Under the pieces are notes generated by a model. That model had not been told where the DNA came from and did not search any database. It saw only the letters and a list, made by a program, of their open reading frames with translations. A stretch of 14,085 nt of DNA, from positions 1 through 14,085 of the forward strand of contig JAEZIT010000079.1 of assembly GCA_023436495.1 (NCBI GenBank). Direction: 5' to 3'. This document shows, piece after piece, positions 1-5,988 of this stretch. Origin of the DNA: Acidobacteriota bacterium. Its GTDB lineage: Bacteria; Acidobacteriota; Blastocatellia; Pyrinomonadales; Pyrinomonadaceae. Every line of letters begins with the position of its first letter. The first letter of the stretch is position 1. Made by a program: the position numbers and the translations under genes.

Positions 1-60
1 AAGCCAGAAGGATGATCTATTTTTTGGAGTAGTGCGGCTAACGCCGGGGGGGTTGCGGGG

Positions 61-224
61 CGGTGACCACGGGCTGACGCCCGTGGCAACTCATAAGAAA
101 CAGGAAGCTCAATCTGAGCTGTCAACCGACCGGTGACCACGGGCGAAAGCCCGTGGCAATTTATAAAGTGGAAAGCCCGTGGCAACTCATAGGAAATAGG
201 AAGCGCGATCAGAGCTGTCAGCCG
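61..224. repeat. Tandem pair of palindrome-bearing repeats (about 96-nt period)
   Basis: Two diverged direct copies offset by 96 nt. Each carries GTGGCAACTCATA (83-95 and 179-191) followed by a similar tail ending in GAGCTGTCA(A/G)CCG. Hairpins are visible at 67-86 (CCACGGGC, 4-nt loop TGAC, GCCCGTGG) and 137-156 (same 8-bp stem, loop GAAA). The third half-site at 172-186 keeps only the right arm. The same hairpin occurs inverted at 13905-13924, so this is a dispersed REP-like family, not a local duplication only. No gene is visible in 1-254. Confidence 0.8.
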
Positions 225-254
225 TTTCCCTTTCCTTGATGATCTGCGGGATCT

Positions 255-491
255 TTATTTCAGGTCCGCGACGGCGGCGCCGAAATTGATGTGATAGGGG
301 TGTTCGCCGACGAGCAGGGCCGGGACGGACTTAATGCCGGCGTTTTCCGCTTCGGCGATGCGGTCTTTTTGTTCACCGAGGTGGACGATCTCGACATCGT
401 ATCTGTCCTGATCGATCGTGTTGACGATCATCTGTTCGGCGTCGACGCAAACCGGGCATCCGGCGTGGTAAAAGGTGGCTTTTGTTTTCAT
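255..491 (-). CDS. Small thioredoxin/glutaredoxin-fold protein with CPVC motif
   Basis: A 78-residue cytoplasmic protein with no signal peptide. The pattern is a minimal thioredoxin fold: an N-terminal strand (ATFYHAG), the redox motif C12-P-V-C15 at the start of the first helix, a second strand (VEIVHLG) and the cis-proline region SVP at residue 57 followed by a strand (ALLVG). The likely role is a thiol-disulfide exchange or sensing protein; its partner is unknown. It starts at 491 behind a clear Shine-Dalgarno AGGAGA (497-502) with 5-nt spacing, one of the few strong ribosome sites in the window. It is transcribed divergently from an HxlR-type regulator with 126 bp of palindrome-rich DNA between them, which suggests that the regulator controls it (inference). 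It is shorter than classical thioredoxin (about 105 aa) and close to glutaredoxin or mini-thioredoxin length. The fold is certain in my reading; the substrate is not. Confidence 0.85.
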   Translation of the reverse strand: MKTKATFYHAGCPVCVDAEQMIVNTIDQDRYDVEIVHLGEQKDRIAEAENAGIKSVPALLVGEHPYHINFGAAVADLK

Positions 492-496
492 TTGTG

Positions 497-502
497 TCTC
501 CT
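497..502 (-). promoter_or_regulatory. Shine-Dalgarno of the mini-thioredoxin gene
   Basis: On the minus strand AGGAGA stands 5 nt before the ATG at 491. It supports that start and is notable because most genes in this window lack such a site. Confidence 0.75.
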
Positions 503-505
503 ATA

Positions 506-609
506 AACTTAAGTTAGTGTGGGCCTGTCCGACCGCTATATATCGAAGATACGGGCTTTACAGGCCGATTGTAAGCCCGCACTTTTCGGTCACATACTTA
601 CTTTTCGGT
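506..609. promoter_or_regulatory. Divergent control region with palindromes and direct repeats
   Basis: The gap between the mini-thioredoxin and HxlR genes holds several symmetric elements: a perfect 10-bp palindrome AACTTAAGTT (506-515), inverted arms GGCCTGT (522-528) and ACAGGCC (560-566), inverted arms CGGGCTT (552-558) and AAGCCCG (573-579), and an exact 10-nt direct repeat ACTTTTCGGT at 581-590 and 600-609, offset 19 nt (about two helical turns) and ending just before the regulator start. HxlR proteins are dimers that bind symmetric sites between divergent genes, so one or more of these is probably the operator. Which one cannot be told from sequence. No convincing -35/-10 pair was identified. 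Confidence 0.55.
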
Positions 610-617
610 GCTAATTG

Positions 618-944
618 ATGGATGCAAAGGCAATAAAAATTTCCGAGAGCGTGCCGGTCAAGCGGATGGTCGAGAACATCATCCGCTGCAAATGGTCGCT
701 GTCCGTCCTTGAACTCGTCCGGCAGGGCGTGAACCGCCCCGGCGCGATGCTCCGGAGCGTCGAAGGCCTTACGACAAAGGTCCTCAATGAAAGACTGCGA
801 AAACTTGTCAGATTTGGTATCTTGGAGAAGACGATCTATCCGGAAGTGCCGCCGCGGGTCGAATACGAGCTGACGGAATTCGGCCGGAAATTCACGGGCC
901 TGCTCGCGGCGATCGAAGAACTGGAAGCGGAAATCGATAAATAA
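618..944 (+). CDS. HxlR-family winged-helix transcriptional regulator
   Basis: A 108-residue DNA-binding protein. The HxlR pattern is readable: KWSLSVLELVRQG (first helix), GLTTKVLNERLRKLVRFGILEK (recognition helix and wing entry), then VPPRVEYELTEFG, the family's hallmark wing and C-terminal helix. The usual RFxEL segment is replaced by NRPGAM. A single cysteine, C24, lies directly before KW at the beginning of the DNA-binding domain. Several family members (YodB, HypR, CatR) sense electrophiles or oxidants through an N-terminal cysteine, so a redox-sensing role is plausible but inferred. The ATG at 618 was chosen; a TTG immediately before it (615) would add one residue. There is no Shine-Dalgarno. 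It is divergent from the mini-thioredoxin and 20 nt upstream of folK, so it may also head the folate/pantothenate transcript. Confidence 0.88.
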   Translation: MDAKAIKISESVPVKRMVENIIRCKWSLSVLELVRQGVNRPGAMLRSVEGLTTKVLNERLRKLVRFGILEKTIYPEVPPRVEYELTEFGRKFTGLLAAIEELEAEIDK

Positions 945-964
945 ACAATTCCGCTGCTGAAAGC

Positions 965-1501
965 GTGGATACCCAATTCATAACAGCATATGTAGGGATG
1001 GGTTCGAACCTCGGCGACCGCGCCGGCAATTTGCTGCTGGCTGTCCGCGGCCTGCTCGAGGCGAGCTTTCTCGTCAGCAAACTCTCCGCCCTTTACGAAA
1101 CCGAACCGATCGGCATAGACAGCGACGTAAATTTCCTGAACATGGTCGCGGAGATCCGCCTGGCGAACATAACGCCATCGCAGGTGATGGCGCGGCTGCT
1201 CCGCATCGAATACCTGCTCGGCCGCGGCGACCGGGCGATAAAACGGCCGAGGACCGCCGACCTCGACCTGCTGTTTTACGGCCGCACGCGTGTCGAATCG
1301 CCGTTTTTGACGCTGCCGCATCCGCGCGTCCACGAACGAAAATTCGTCCTCGTGCCGATGGCGGAGATCGCACCTTCTTTTATTCATCCCGTGTTCAACA
1401 AAGAGATCCGCGAGCTGCTGCAGGAGGCCGATGACCCGACATCCGTCACCCGCTGGGAACCGAACGGCCCGCGGCACGTTTCGTCGCTGTCCGCTAGCTA
1501 G
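965..1501 (+). CDS. folK: 2-amino-4-hydroxy-6-hydroxymethyldihydropteridine pyrophosphokinase (HPPK)
   Basis: Transfers pyrophosphate from ATP to 6-hydroxymethyl-dihydropterin, a cytoplasmic step of folate synthesis immediately before dihydropteroate synthase. The N-terminal GMGSNLGD (11-18), ETEPIG, NFLNMVAEI, and the metal-binding RPRTADLDLLFYG segment (D99 and D101) followed by LPHPRVHERKFVLVPMAEIAP are the classical HPPK landmarks in order. At 178 residues the length is slightly above that of the stand-alone enzyme. The start is GTG at 965; the next methionine falls inside the conserved GSNLGD motif, so a later start would break the fold. It lies 20 nt after the HxlR gene and 38 nt before panB. 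Next to panB-panC it suggests a vitamin operon: PanB uses a folate cofactor. No folP or folB is visible here. Confidence 0.95.
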   Translation: MDTQFITAYVGMGSNLGDRAGNLLLAVRGLLEASFLVSKLSALYETEPIGIDSDVNFLNMVAEIRLANITPSQVMARLLRIEYLLGRGDRAIKRPRTADLDLLFYGRTRVESPFLTLPHPRVHERKFVLVPMAEIAPSFIHPVFNKEIRELLQEADDPTSVTRWEPNGPRHVSSLSAS

Positions 1502-1539
1502 ACTTAAATTCCGCGAACGGCTAGACTTATCTCAAATTT

Positions 1540-2412
1540 ATGGCATATCTCAAACCCGATAAACCTGAGAAAGTCTATGTTCCCGCGCTTCGCGCCGCCA
1601 AGGAAAAGGGCGAAAAGCTCGTCTGCCTGACCGCCTATGATTATCCGACCGGGCGCATCGTTGACGAAGCCGGCGTCGATATCATCCTGATCGGCGACAG
1701 CATGGGAAACGTCATTCACGGCTACGGCAATACGATCCCCGTCACGCTCGACGAAATACTTTCGGCGACCAAGGCCGTAAAGCGCGGGGCGAGCCGTGCA
1801 CTGATCGTCGCGGATATGCCATACGGCAGCTATCACACGGGCGACAACAAGACCGTCCGCAACGCCCTGAAATTGATGAAGGGCGGCGGCGCCGAAGCCG
1901 TAAAGCTCGAAGGCGGGCGCAACCGCGTCGATCTGGTCAAACGCCTGGTTGACGAAGAAATTCCGGTAATGGCGCATGTCGGCCTGACGCCGCAATCCGT
2001 CCACAAGCTGGGCGGTTATCGCGTTCAGGGCAAGACGTCGGACGACGCGAAACGCCTGATCGAAGACGCGAAAATGCTGGAAGAGGCCGGCGCGTTCGCC
2101 ATCGTTCTCGAACTCGTCCCGCGCGAGGTCGCCGAAATAATCACGAACGAACTGACCATATCGACCGTCGGCATCGGCGCCGGCGCCAATTGCGACATCC
2201 AGGTGCTCGTCCTGCACGACCTGATCGGTTTCACCTTCGGACGCCAGCCCCGCTTCGTCCGGCAATACGCAAACGTCAGCGAAGTCATTTCCGGAGCTAT
2301 CGGCCAGTGGATGGAAGACGTTAAATCCGGAAATTATCCTGCCGACGGCGAATCGTACGGGCTTCCGAAGGACGTCGATGCCGCGAAGCTCAAGAATCTT
2401 CTTTTATCCTAA
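1540..2412 (+). CDS. panB: 3-methyl-2-oxobutanoate hydroxymethyltransferase
   Basis: First committed enzyme of pantothenate synthesis: it adds a hydroxymethyl group from 5,10-methylene-tetrahydrofolate to ketoisovalerate, giving ketopantoate. The (beta/alpha)8 family signatures are all present: LTAYDYP (30-36), GDSMGN with metal ligand D53, ADMPYGSY with D92, VKLEGG with K122, MAHVGLTPQ with H146, GGYRVQGK, the general-base position E191 in LELVP (the family usually has ECVP) and GIGAG. At 290 residues it is slightly longer than the E. coli enzyme because of an N-terminal extension beginning MAYLKPDKPEKV. It starts at the ATG at 1540 without a Shine-Dalgarno. Its TAA overlaps the panC ATG by one base, so the two are surely co-transcribed and probably translationally coupled. 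Confidence 0.97.
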   Translation: MAYLKPDKPEKVYVPALRAAKEKGEKLVCLTAYDYPTGRIVDEAGVDIILIGDSMGNVIHGYGNTIPVTLDEILSATKAVKRGASRALIVADMPYGSYHTGDNKTVRNALKLMKGGGAEAVKLEGGRNRVDLVKRLVDEEIPVMAHVGLTPQSVHKLGGYRVQGKTSDDAKRLIEDAKMLEEAGAFAIVLELVPREVAEIITNELTISTVGIGAGANCDIQVLVLHDLIGFTFGRQPRFVRQYANVSEVISGAIGQWMEDVKSGNYPADGESYGLPKDVDAAKLKNLLLS

Positions 2413-3266
2413 TGGAGATCATTAACCGAAAGCAGCGAATGGCTTCCCTCGCCCGAAAGCTGCGGCGAGAAAACAAGACGATCGGCTTCGTCCCGACGAT
2501 GGGCGCGCTTCACGCCGGGCATCTGAGCCTGGTAAAAGAGGCGCGGCAGATGTCCGACATCGTCATCGTGTCGGTATTCGTAAACCCGGCGCAGTTCAAC
2601 GATAAGACGGACCTCGAAAAATACCCGCGCGACCTGACCGCCGATGCCGCTTTGCTTGCCGAATACGAAGCGGATTACGTTTTCGCTCCCGAAACGTCCG
2701 AGATATACGGCGAGGGCTTCGCGACCTACGTTTATGTCGAAGACCTTACGGATTCGCTGGAAGGCGCATCGCGGCCGGGACATTTTCGGGGCGTCGCGAC
2801 CGTCGTGACCATTTTGTTCAACACCATCCGGCCCGATTTCGCATTTTTCGGCCAAAAGGACGCCCAGCAGGTCGCCGTCATCAAACGCCTGACGAAAGAC
2901 CTCGGGTTTGACACCGAGATAATCGTCGCGCCGACCGTCCGCGAAGAATCCGGCCTTGCGATGTCGTCCCGAAACGCACGCCTTTCACCCGAAAGCCGGC
3001 AAAAGGCGTCCGTGATCATCAACGCTCTGCGCGAAGCGAAGATCGCCTACAAAAAGGGCGAACGAAACGCTTCAAAACTGACTCAAATAGTGCACGGCAT
3101 TATTGAGGCGGAACCGCTCGCGAATATCGATTACATCGCCGCCGTCGATCGTGATTCGCTCGAACCTGTTGATAAGATTGGAGATAACGAAACGCTGCTG
3201 GCCGCTGCCGTGACATTCGACGGCGTTCGGCTGATAGATAACGTGGTCCTGAATCGAAAGCAGTAA
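2412..3266 (+). CDS. panC: Pantothenate synthetase (pantoate-beta-alanine ligase)
   Basis: Joins pantoate to beta-alanine using ATP through a pantoyl-adenylate intermediate, giving pantothenate for coenzyme A. A cytoplasmic member of the nucleotidyltransferase superfamily. Visible landmarks in order: VPTMGALHAGHLSLV (the HxGH adenylate-binding site, H34 and H37), VNPAQF (58-63), YPRDL, RPGHFRGVATVV, FGQKDAQQ (147-154), and the KMSKS-like GLAMSSRN (181-188). At 284 residues the length is typical. The ATG shares its A with the panB stop (TAATG). Ketopantoate reductase (panE) and aspartate decarboxylase (panD) are not in the window. The next gene begins about 56 nt later and could ride on the same transcript. 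Confidence 0.97.
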   Translation: MEIINRKQRMASLARKLRRENKTIGFVPTMGALHAGHLSLVKEARQMSDIVIVSVFVNPAQFNDKTDLEKYPRDLTADAALLAEYEADYVFAPETSEIYGEGFATYVYVEDLTDSLEGASRPGHFRGVATVVTILFNTIRPDFAFFGQKDAQQVAVIKRLTKDLGFDTEIIVAPTVREESGLAMSSRNARLSPESRQKASVIINALREAKIAYKKGERNASKLTQIVHGIIEAEPLANIDYIAAVDRDSLEPVDKIGDNETLLAAAVTFDGVRLIDNVVLNRKQ

Positions 3267-3322
3267 TTGGCATCGCAATTGCATCTAAATTGTTGAAAAG
3301 CCATATGCTTTTCACTAACGAT

Positions 3323-3829
3323 ATGAAGACCATTAAAAATTTGATCGCGGTATTGGCTTTCGTAATGTTTGCATCGGCCGCGGCCTCGGCGCAGACGGTC
3401 CTTTCGGGCCTGAACGGCGAACGCGTGGATATTCAGGGACAGGACGGCAAGGTCGTGATCCTGGCTGTCGGCGCAAGCTGGCTGCCGCTGTCGGCGAAAC
3501 AGATCGAATACACGAACCGCCTGGCGAAAATGTACGCCGGCCGGAACGTCGCGGTCTATTTCGTCGCGACCGATTCGGAAAATACAAAGTCGAAGAATTT
3601 TGCGACGAACGAAGACATCAAACGCTTCGCGGCGGCGAACAAGCTAGCCGTGCCCGTGCTTCGCGATTCGGACGGCGCGGCGCTTCTTAAGAAATTCAGC
3701 ATCGACCAGCTTCCGTCGTTCGTCGTCCTAGACAAATCCGGCAATATGTCCGGCGACCCGTTCGGCGGCATCGACCCGAAATACGACATTTCGATCCCGA
3801 TCTCAAAGGCGGTCGATAAGCTTCTGTAA
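3323..3829 (+). CDS. Exported TlpA/thioredoxin-like protein lacking active-site cysteines
   Basis: A 168-residue protein with a clear signal peptide (K3, K5, hydrophobic 7-18, cleavage after ASAAASA at residue 23 before Q24), hence periplasmic. The rest follows the TlpA/redoxin pattern: GKVVILAVGASW (strand and the WxxxC position), helix KQIEYTNRLAKMYAGRNVAVYFVATDSE, DIKRFAAANKLAVPVLRDSDGAALLKKFSIDQLPSFVVLDKSGN with cis-proline P131. Where TlpA proteins carry WCxxC, this one reads W53-L-P-L-S57, and the protein contains no cysteine at all, so it cannot be a disulfide reductase. It may act as a chaperone-like or binding protein. The ATG at 3323 was chosen because it starts the signal peptide; a TTG at 3290 would add 11 polar residues in front. 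It is followed by a strong terminator, making it the last gene of the folK-pan run. Confidence 0.85.
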   Translation: MKTIKNLIAVLAFVMFASAAASAQTVLSGLNGERVDIQGQDGKVVILAVGASWLPLSAKQIEYTNRLAKMYAGRNVAVYFVATDSENTKSKNFATNEDIKRFAAANKLAVPVLRDSDGAALLKKFSIDQLPSFVVLDKSGNMSGDPFGGIDPKYDISIPISKAVDKLL

Positions 3830-3855
3830 TTAATACGGATAATTATCTTTTCAGG

Positions 3856-3894
3856 AAAGGTTTGGGGGAATTAACAATCCCCAAGCCTTTTTTT
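3856..3894 (+). terminator. Intrinsic terminator after the pan run
   Basis: GGTTTGGGG (3859-3867) pairs with CCCCAAGCC (3879-3887), 9 bp with one G-T wobble, extended by AAA/TTT, with an 11-nt loop, then a run of seven T (3888-3894). It sits 27 nt after the TlpA-like stop. Confidence 0.9.
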
Positions 3895-3910
3895 ATTTGG
3901 ACACTTTCTC

Positions 3911-4070
3911 GCATCTCTGCCGCTCTATGTGGAGCGGAGCAGAGTTTCACCGACCGATTTCAACTGATTCGCTCGCGGCTGTGCCGCTCTATTTGCAGGT
4001 GATCGGTTGAGCGAAGCTAATCCCTTCGCGGCTCTGCCGCTCTATTTGCGGTGAAGCTATGCTTCACCGG
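3911..4070 (-). repeat. Left arm of composite palindromic repeat block (reverse-oriented units)
   Basis: Three degenerate units read on the minus strand. Hairpins: GCGGC-TGT-GCCGC at 3975-3987, GCGGC-TCT-GCCGC at 4028-4040, and a perfect 9-bp stem with 3-nt loop CGGTGAAGC-TAT-GCTTCACCG at 4049-4069; 3911-3952 is a decayed unit of the same kind. Positions 4027-4051 are the exact reverse complement (25 nt) of 4324-4348 in the right arm. No coding potential is seen in 3830-4581. Confidence 0.85.
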
Positions 4071-4088
4071 TAGCTTGAAATGTTTTTA

Positions 4089-4194
4089 GCGGCTATGCCG
4101 CCGCCTGCGCCGCGGCAGTGAAAACATATAGGGAAGAGTTCCACGCAGGGCCACCAGCCTATTGATCTCCGCATTTCGGCGGCGGCATAGCCGC
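4089..4194. repeat. Core segment with 17-bp perfect terminal inverted repeats
   Basis: GCGGCTATGCCGCCGCC (4089-4105) and its exact complement GGCGGCGGCATAGCCGC (4178-4194) bound a 72-bp core without repeats. The core contains no plausible gene. Each end is itself a small hairpin (GCGGC, 3-nt loop, GCCGC). The layout resembles a short non-autonomous mobile element or a REPIN-type unit; no transposase is present nearby and no target-site duplication was identified. Confidence 0.65.
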
Positions 4195-4214
4195 AAATAG
4201 TTTTTTAGCATAAT

Positions 4215-4555
4215 CGGAAAAGCACAGCTTTTCCGCAAATAGGGCGGCAGAGCCGCAGAACAATCGACGATAGGCGGCATAGCCGCAAAGATTTTTTAGC
4301 ACAATCGGAAAAGCAGAGCTTTTCCGCAAATAGAGCGGCAGAGCCGCGGGAGAATAGTCGATGGGCGGCGGAGCAGCAATGGTATTTTTCAGCGTTATCG
4401 GAAAAGCAGAGCTTTTCCGCAAATAGGGCGGCAGAGCCGCAAAACAATCGACGATGGGCGGCGAAGCAGCAAAGGTATTTTTCCGCATTATCGGAAAAGC
4501 AGAGCTTTTCCGCAAATAGGGCGGCAGAGCCGCCTTGAAAAGCAGAGCTTCACCG
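4215..4555 (+). repeat. Right arm: four tandem 91-93-nt units of nested palindromes
   Basis: The perfect hairpin CGGAAAAGC-AGA-GCTTTTCCG (9-bp stem, 3-nt loop; ACA in the first copy) occurs at 4215-4235, 4306-4326, 4399-4419 and 4492-4512, a period of 91, 93 and 93 nt. Each copy is followed by CAAATAG(A/G)G and a second hairpin GCGGC-AGA-GCCGC at 4244-4256, 4335-4347, 4428-4440 and 4521-4533, then by an AATCGACGAT-like linker and a third, variable hairpin (GCGGC-ATA-GCCGC at 4274-4286, decayed in later units). A truncated fifth unit ends at about 4555. Minus-strand open frames here are by-products of the near-3n period. Confidence 0.9.
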
Positions 4556-4581
4556 GAACCAGGCAGGCAGAGACCGATCTC

Positions 4582-5151
4582 TTATTTTCCCAATTCCCCG
4601 ACGAGCCCGTAAACGAGGTTTATCGGTAGCCCGACCACGTTCCAGTAATCGCCTTCGATGCCTTCGATGAACAGCGCTGCCTGGGCCTGCACGGCGTATG
4701 CGCCGGCTTTGTCGAGCGGGTCGCCTTTCTCGACCAGGAAATCGATCTCGCTTTCGTTCATCTTCGCAAATTTCACGCGCGTACGCTGCATGCCGACTCG
4801 CGAATCGCCCTTCTGCACGACCGCGACGCCCGTCAAGACCTCGTGCCAATGCCCCGAGAGCATTTTTATCATCCGCCGAGCGTCGTCGGCGTCGATCGGT
4901 TTTCCGACGATCTGATGGTGGATCACAACGGTCGTGTCCGCCGCCAGAACGACGCGTTCATCGCCGGGCTGCGCGATCGCCTGCGCCTTTTCCAGCGCCA
5001 GCCGCGTGACGTAAACTTCCGGCGGCTCGCCTTCGCGTTCCGACTCGTCGATGTCGGGCACTATCTTGTCGAATTCCCAGCCTACCGAATTCAATATCTC
5101 GGCCCGCCGCGGGCTGCCCGACGCGAGTATCAATTTAGGAAGCTTAATCAT
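4582..5151 (-). CDS. maf: Maf-family nucleoside triphosphate pyrophosphatase (dTTP/UTP type)
   Basis: A cytoplasmic house-cleaning enzyme that hydrolyses non-canonical or excess nucleoside triphosphates to monophosphate and pyrophosphate; the family is also linked to septum control. The 189-residue chain begins with LILASGSPRRAEIL (signature SGSPRR, 11-16), then ESEREGEPPEVYVTRLALEKA, the catalytic-metal segment AADTTVV with D72, GKP (83-85), HEVLTGVAVV, and DKAGAYAVQ (147-155), the motif typical of the YhdE-like dTTP/UTP subgroup. The start at 5151 is chosen because GAAGAAG (5157-5163) lies 5 nt before it and the fold begins at once; an in-frame ATG at 5172 would add seven residues. It is divergent from dciA. 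Downstream lies the palindrome block, whose hairpins may end its transcript. Confidence 0.93.
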   Translation of the reverse strand: MIKLPKLILASGSPRRAEILNSVGWEFDKIVPDIDESEREGEPPEVYVTRLALEKAQAIAQPGDERVVLAADTTVVIHHQIVGKPIDADDARRMIKMLSGHWHEVLTGVAVVQKGDSRVGMQRTRVKFAKMNESEIDFLVEKGDPLDKAGAYAVQAQAALFIEGIEGDYWNVVGLPINLVYGLVGELGK

Positions 5152-5220
5152 TGAATCTTCTTCATTTAACATTTCGGCTCGTTCTGCTTAAAATGATAGT
5201 TGATAAACGGTAAATGACAA

Positions 5221-5694
5221 ATGCAGGATCTTTTTCGGGCATTCCCCGCATTAATGAGCGAATTCGACCGGAACGCCGAGATGCGCGAGGCCCTGGTCTT
5301 TGCCGCTTGGCGACGCGTCGCGGGGCAATTGCTCGAGGAACAGACCGCTCCGCTCGAACTTGACGATCTCCGTTTGAAGGTGGCAGTTCGGTCGGCATCG
5401 TGGCAGAGACATCTGGAAGACCTGAGCGGGCAGATGATCTTCAAGCTGAATTCCGTGCTCGGGTCGGCAGTCGTTACATTTATCGAATTTACCGTCGATG
5501 AATCCGCCGTGGAAAATGCCCGGGCGGCAAACGAACGCGCCGCAACGGGCCTGATGCTCGACGAAACGGCCGTCCGGTCGATGGCCGCGCCGCTGAACGA
5601 AAAAGCGGCGGCCATTTCCGACGACGCGCTTCGCGAAGCGTTCCTGCTCGCCGCCGGAAGCTGTCTCGAACGCAAACGGCTGCTGAAGGACTGA
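5221..5694 (+). CDS. dciA: DciA-like protein (DUF721), putative replicative helicase operator
   Basis: A 157-residue soluble protein. Residues 1-95 follow the DUF721 pattern: EALVFAAWRRVAG (W30), APLELDDLRLKVAVRSASWQRHL (W61), DLSGQMIFKLNSVLGSAVVTFIEF. Family members (DciA) interact with the replicative helicase DnaB and stand in for the DnaC/DnaI loaders in most bacteria. The C-terminal 60 residues are alanine-rich, poorly conserved in appearance and probably a flexible extension, common in DciA. The ATG at 5221 has no Shine-Dalgarno. It is divergent from maf (69 nt from the maf ATG at 5151) and separated by 6 nt from gatC, so it probably leads a dciA-gatC-lipoprotein-gatA transcript. The assignment to DUF721 is confident; the helicase role follows from the family. 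Confidence 0.82.
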   Translation: MQDLFRAFPALMSEFDRNAEMREALVFAAWRRVAGQLLEEQTAPLELDDLRLKVAVRSASWQRHLEDLSGQMIFKLNSVLGSAVVTFIEFTVDESAVENARAANERAATGLMLDETAVRSMAAPLNEKAAAISDDALREAFLLAAGSCLERKRLLKD

Positions 5695-5700
5695 ATTTTT

Positions 5701-5982
5701 ATGGACGTAAGAAAGATCGCAAAACTAGCGCACCTTGAAATAACCGAAGACGAGGTCGCGCTCTACACGCCGCAGATGGCCGGCATCGTGGAATATATCG
5801 AACAGCTTAACGAGCTCGATACCGAAGACATCGAACCCGCGACCGGCGGCCTTACGCCCGAAGGCGAAGCCACCGCCGCCACGCGCGCCGATGTACCGCA
5901 AGGTTCGATCGGCCAAGCGGCCGCGCTCGGCCAGGCCCCGTCCGCCGTCGAAGGCCATTTTCAGGTCCCGAAGGTCCTGTAA
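5701..5982 (+). CDS. gatC: Asp-tRNA(Asn)/Glu-tRNA(Gln) amidotransferase subunit C
   Basis: The 93-residue small subunit that wraps around GatA and GatB in the GatCAB complex, which converts misacylated Glu-tRNA(Gln) or Asp-tRNA(Asn) to the amidated form. The sequence opens with the typical VRKIAKLAHLEITEDEVALYTPQM, continues IVEYIEQLNELDTEDIEPAT and ends with EGHFQVPKVL, the usual GatC C-terminus. The length is normal. It starts at 5701, 6 nt after the dciA stop, with the leader ATTTTT and no Shine-Dalgarno. An unrelated small exported protein gene separates it from gatA; gatB is not in the window. Confidence 0.95.
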   Translation: MDVRKIAKLAHLEITEDEVALYTPQMAGIVEYIEQLNELDTEDIEPATGGLTPEGEATAATRADVPQGSIGQAAALGQAPSAVEGHFQVPKVL

Positions 5983-5988
5983 CGTATT

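Noticed and set aside
836..1477. 213-residue minus-strand open frame
   Set aside because: Antisense shadow of folK, with low-complexity arginine-rich translation and no start signal.
1504..2265. 253-residue minus-strand open frame
   Set aside because: Antisense to panB, which has all catalytic motifs.
965..3829. A riboswitch before the folate/pantothenate genes
   Set aside because: Gaps are 20-56 nt and hold no structured leader; nothing resembling a THF riboswitch is visible.
4159..4515. Minus-strand open frames of 64-118 residues in the palindrome block
   Set aside because: They consist of the translated tandem unit, occur in more than one frame because the period is 93 nt, and show no family pattern or ribosome site.
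4215..4533. Possible CRISPR array
   Set aside because: Units are alike throughout with no unique spacers, repeats are palindromes of 13-21 nt at a 91-93-nt period, and no cas genes are present.
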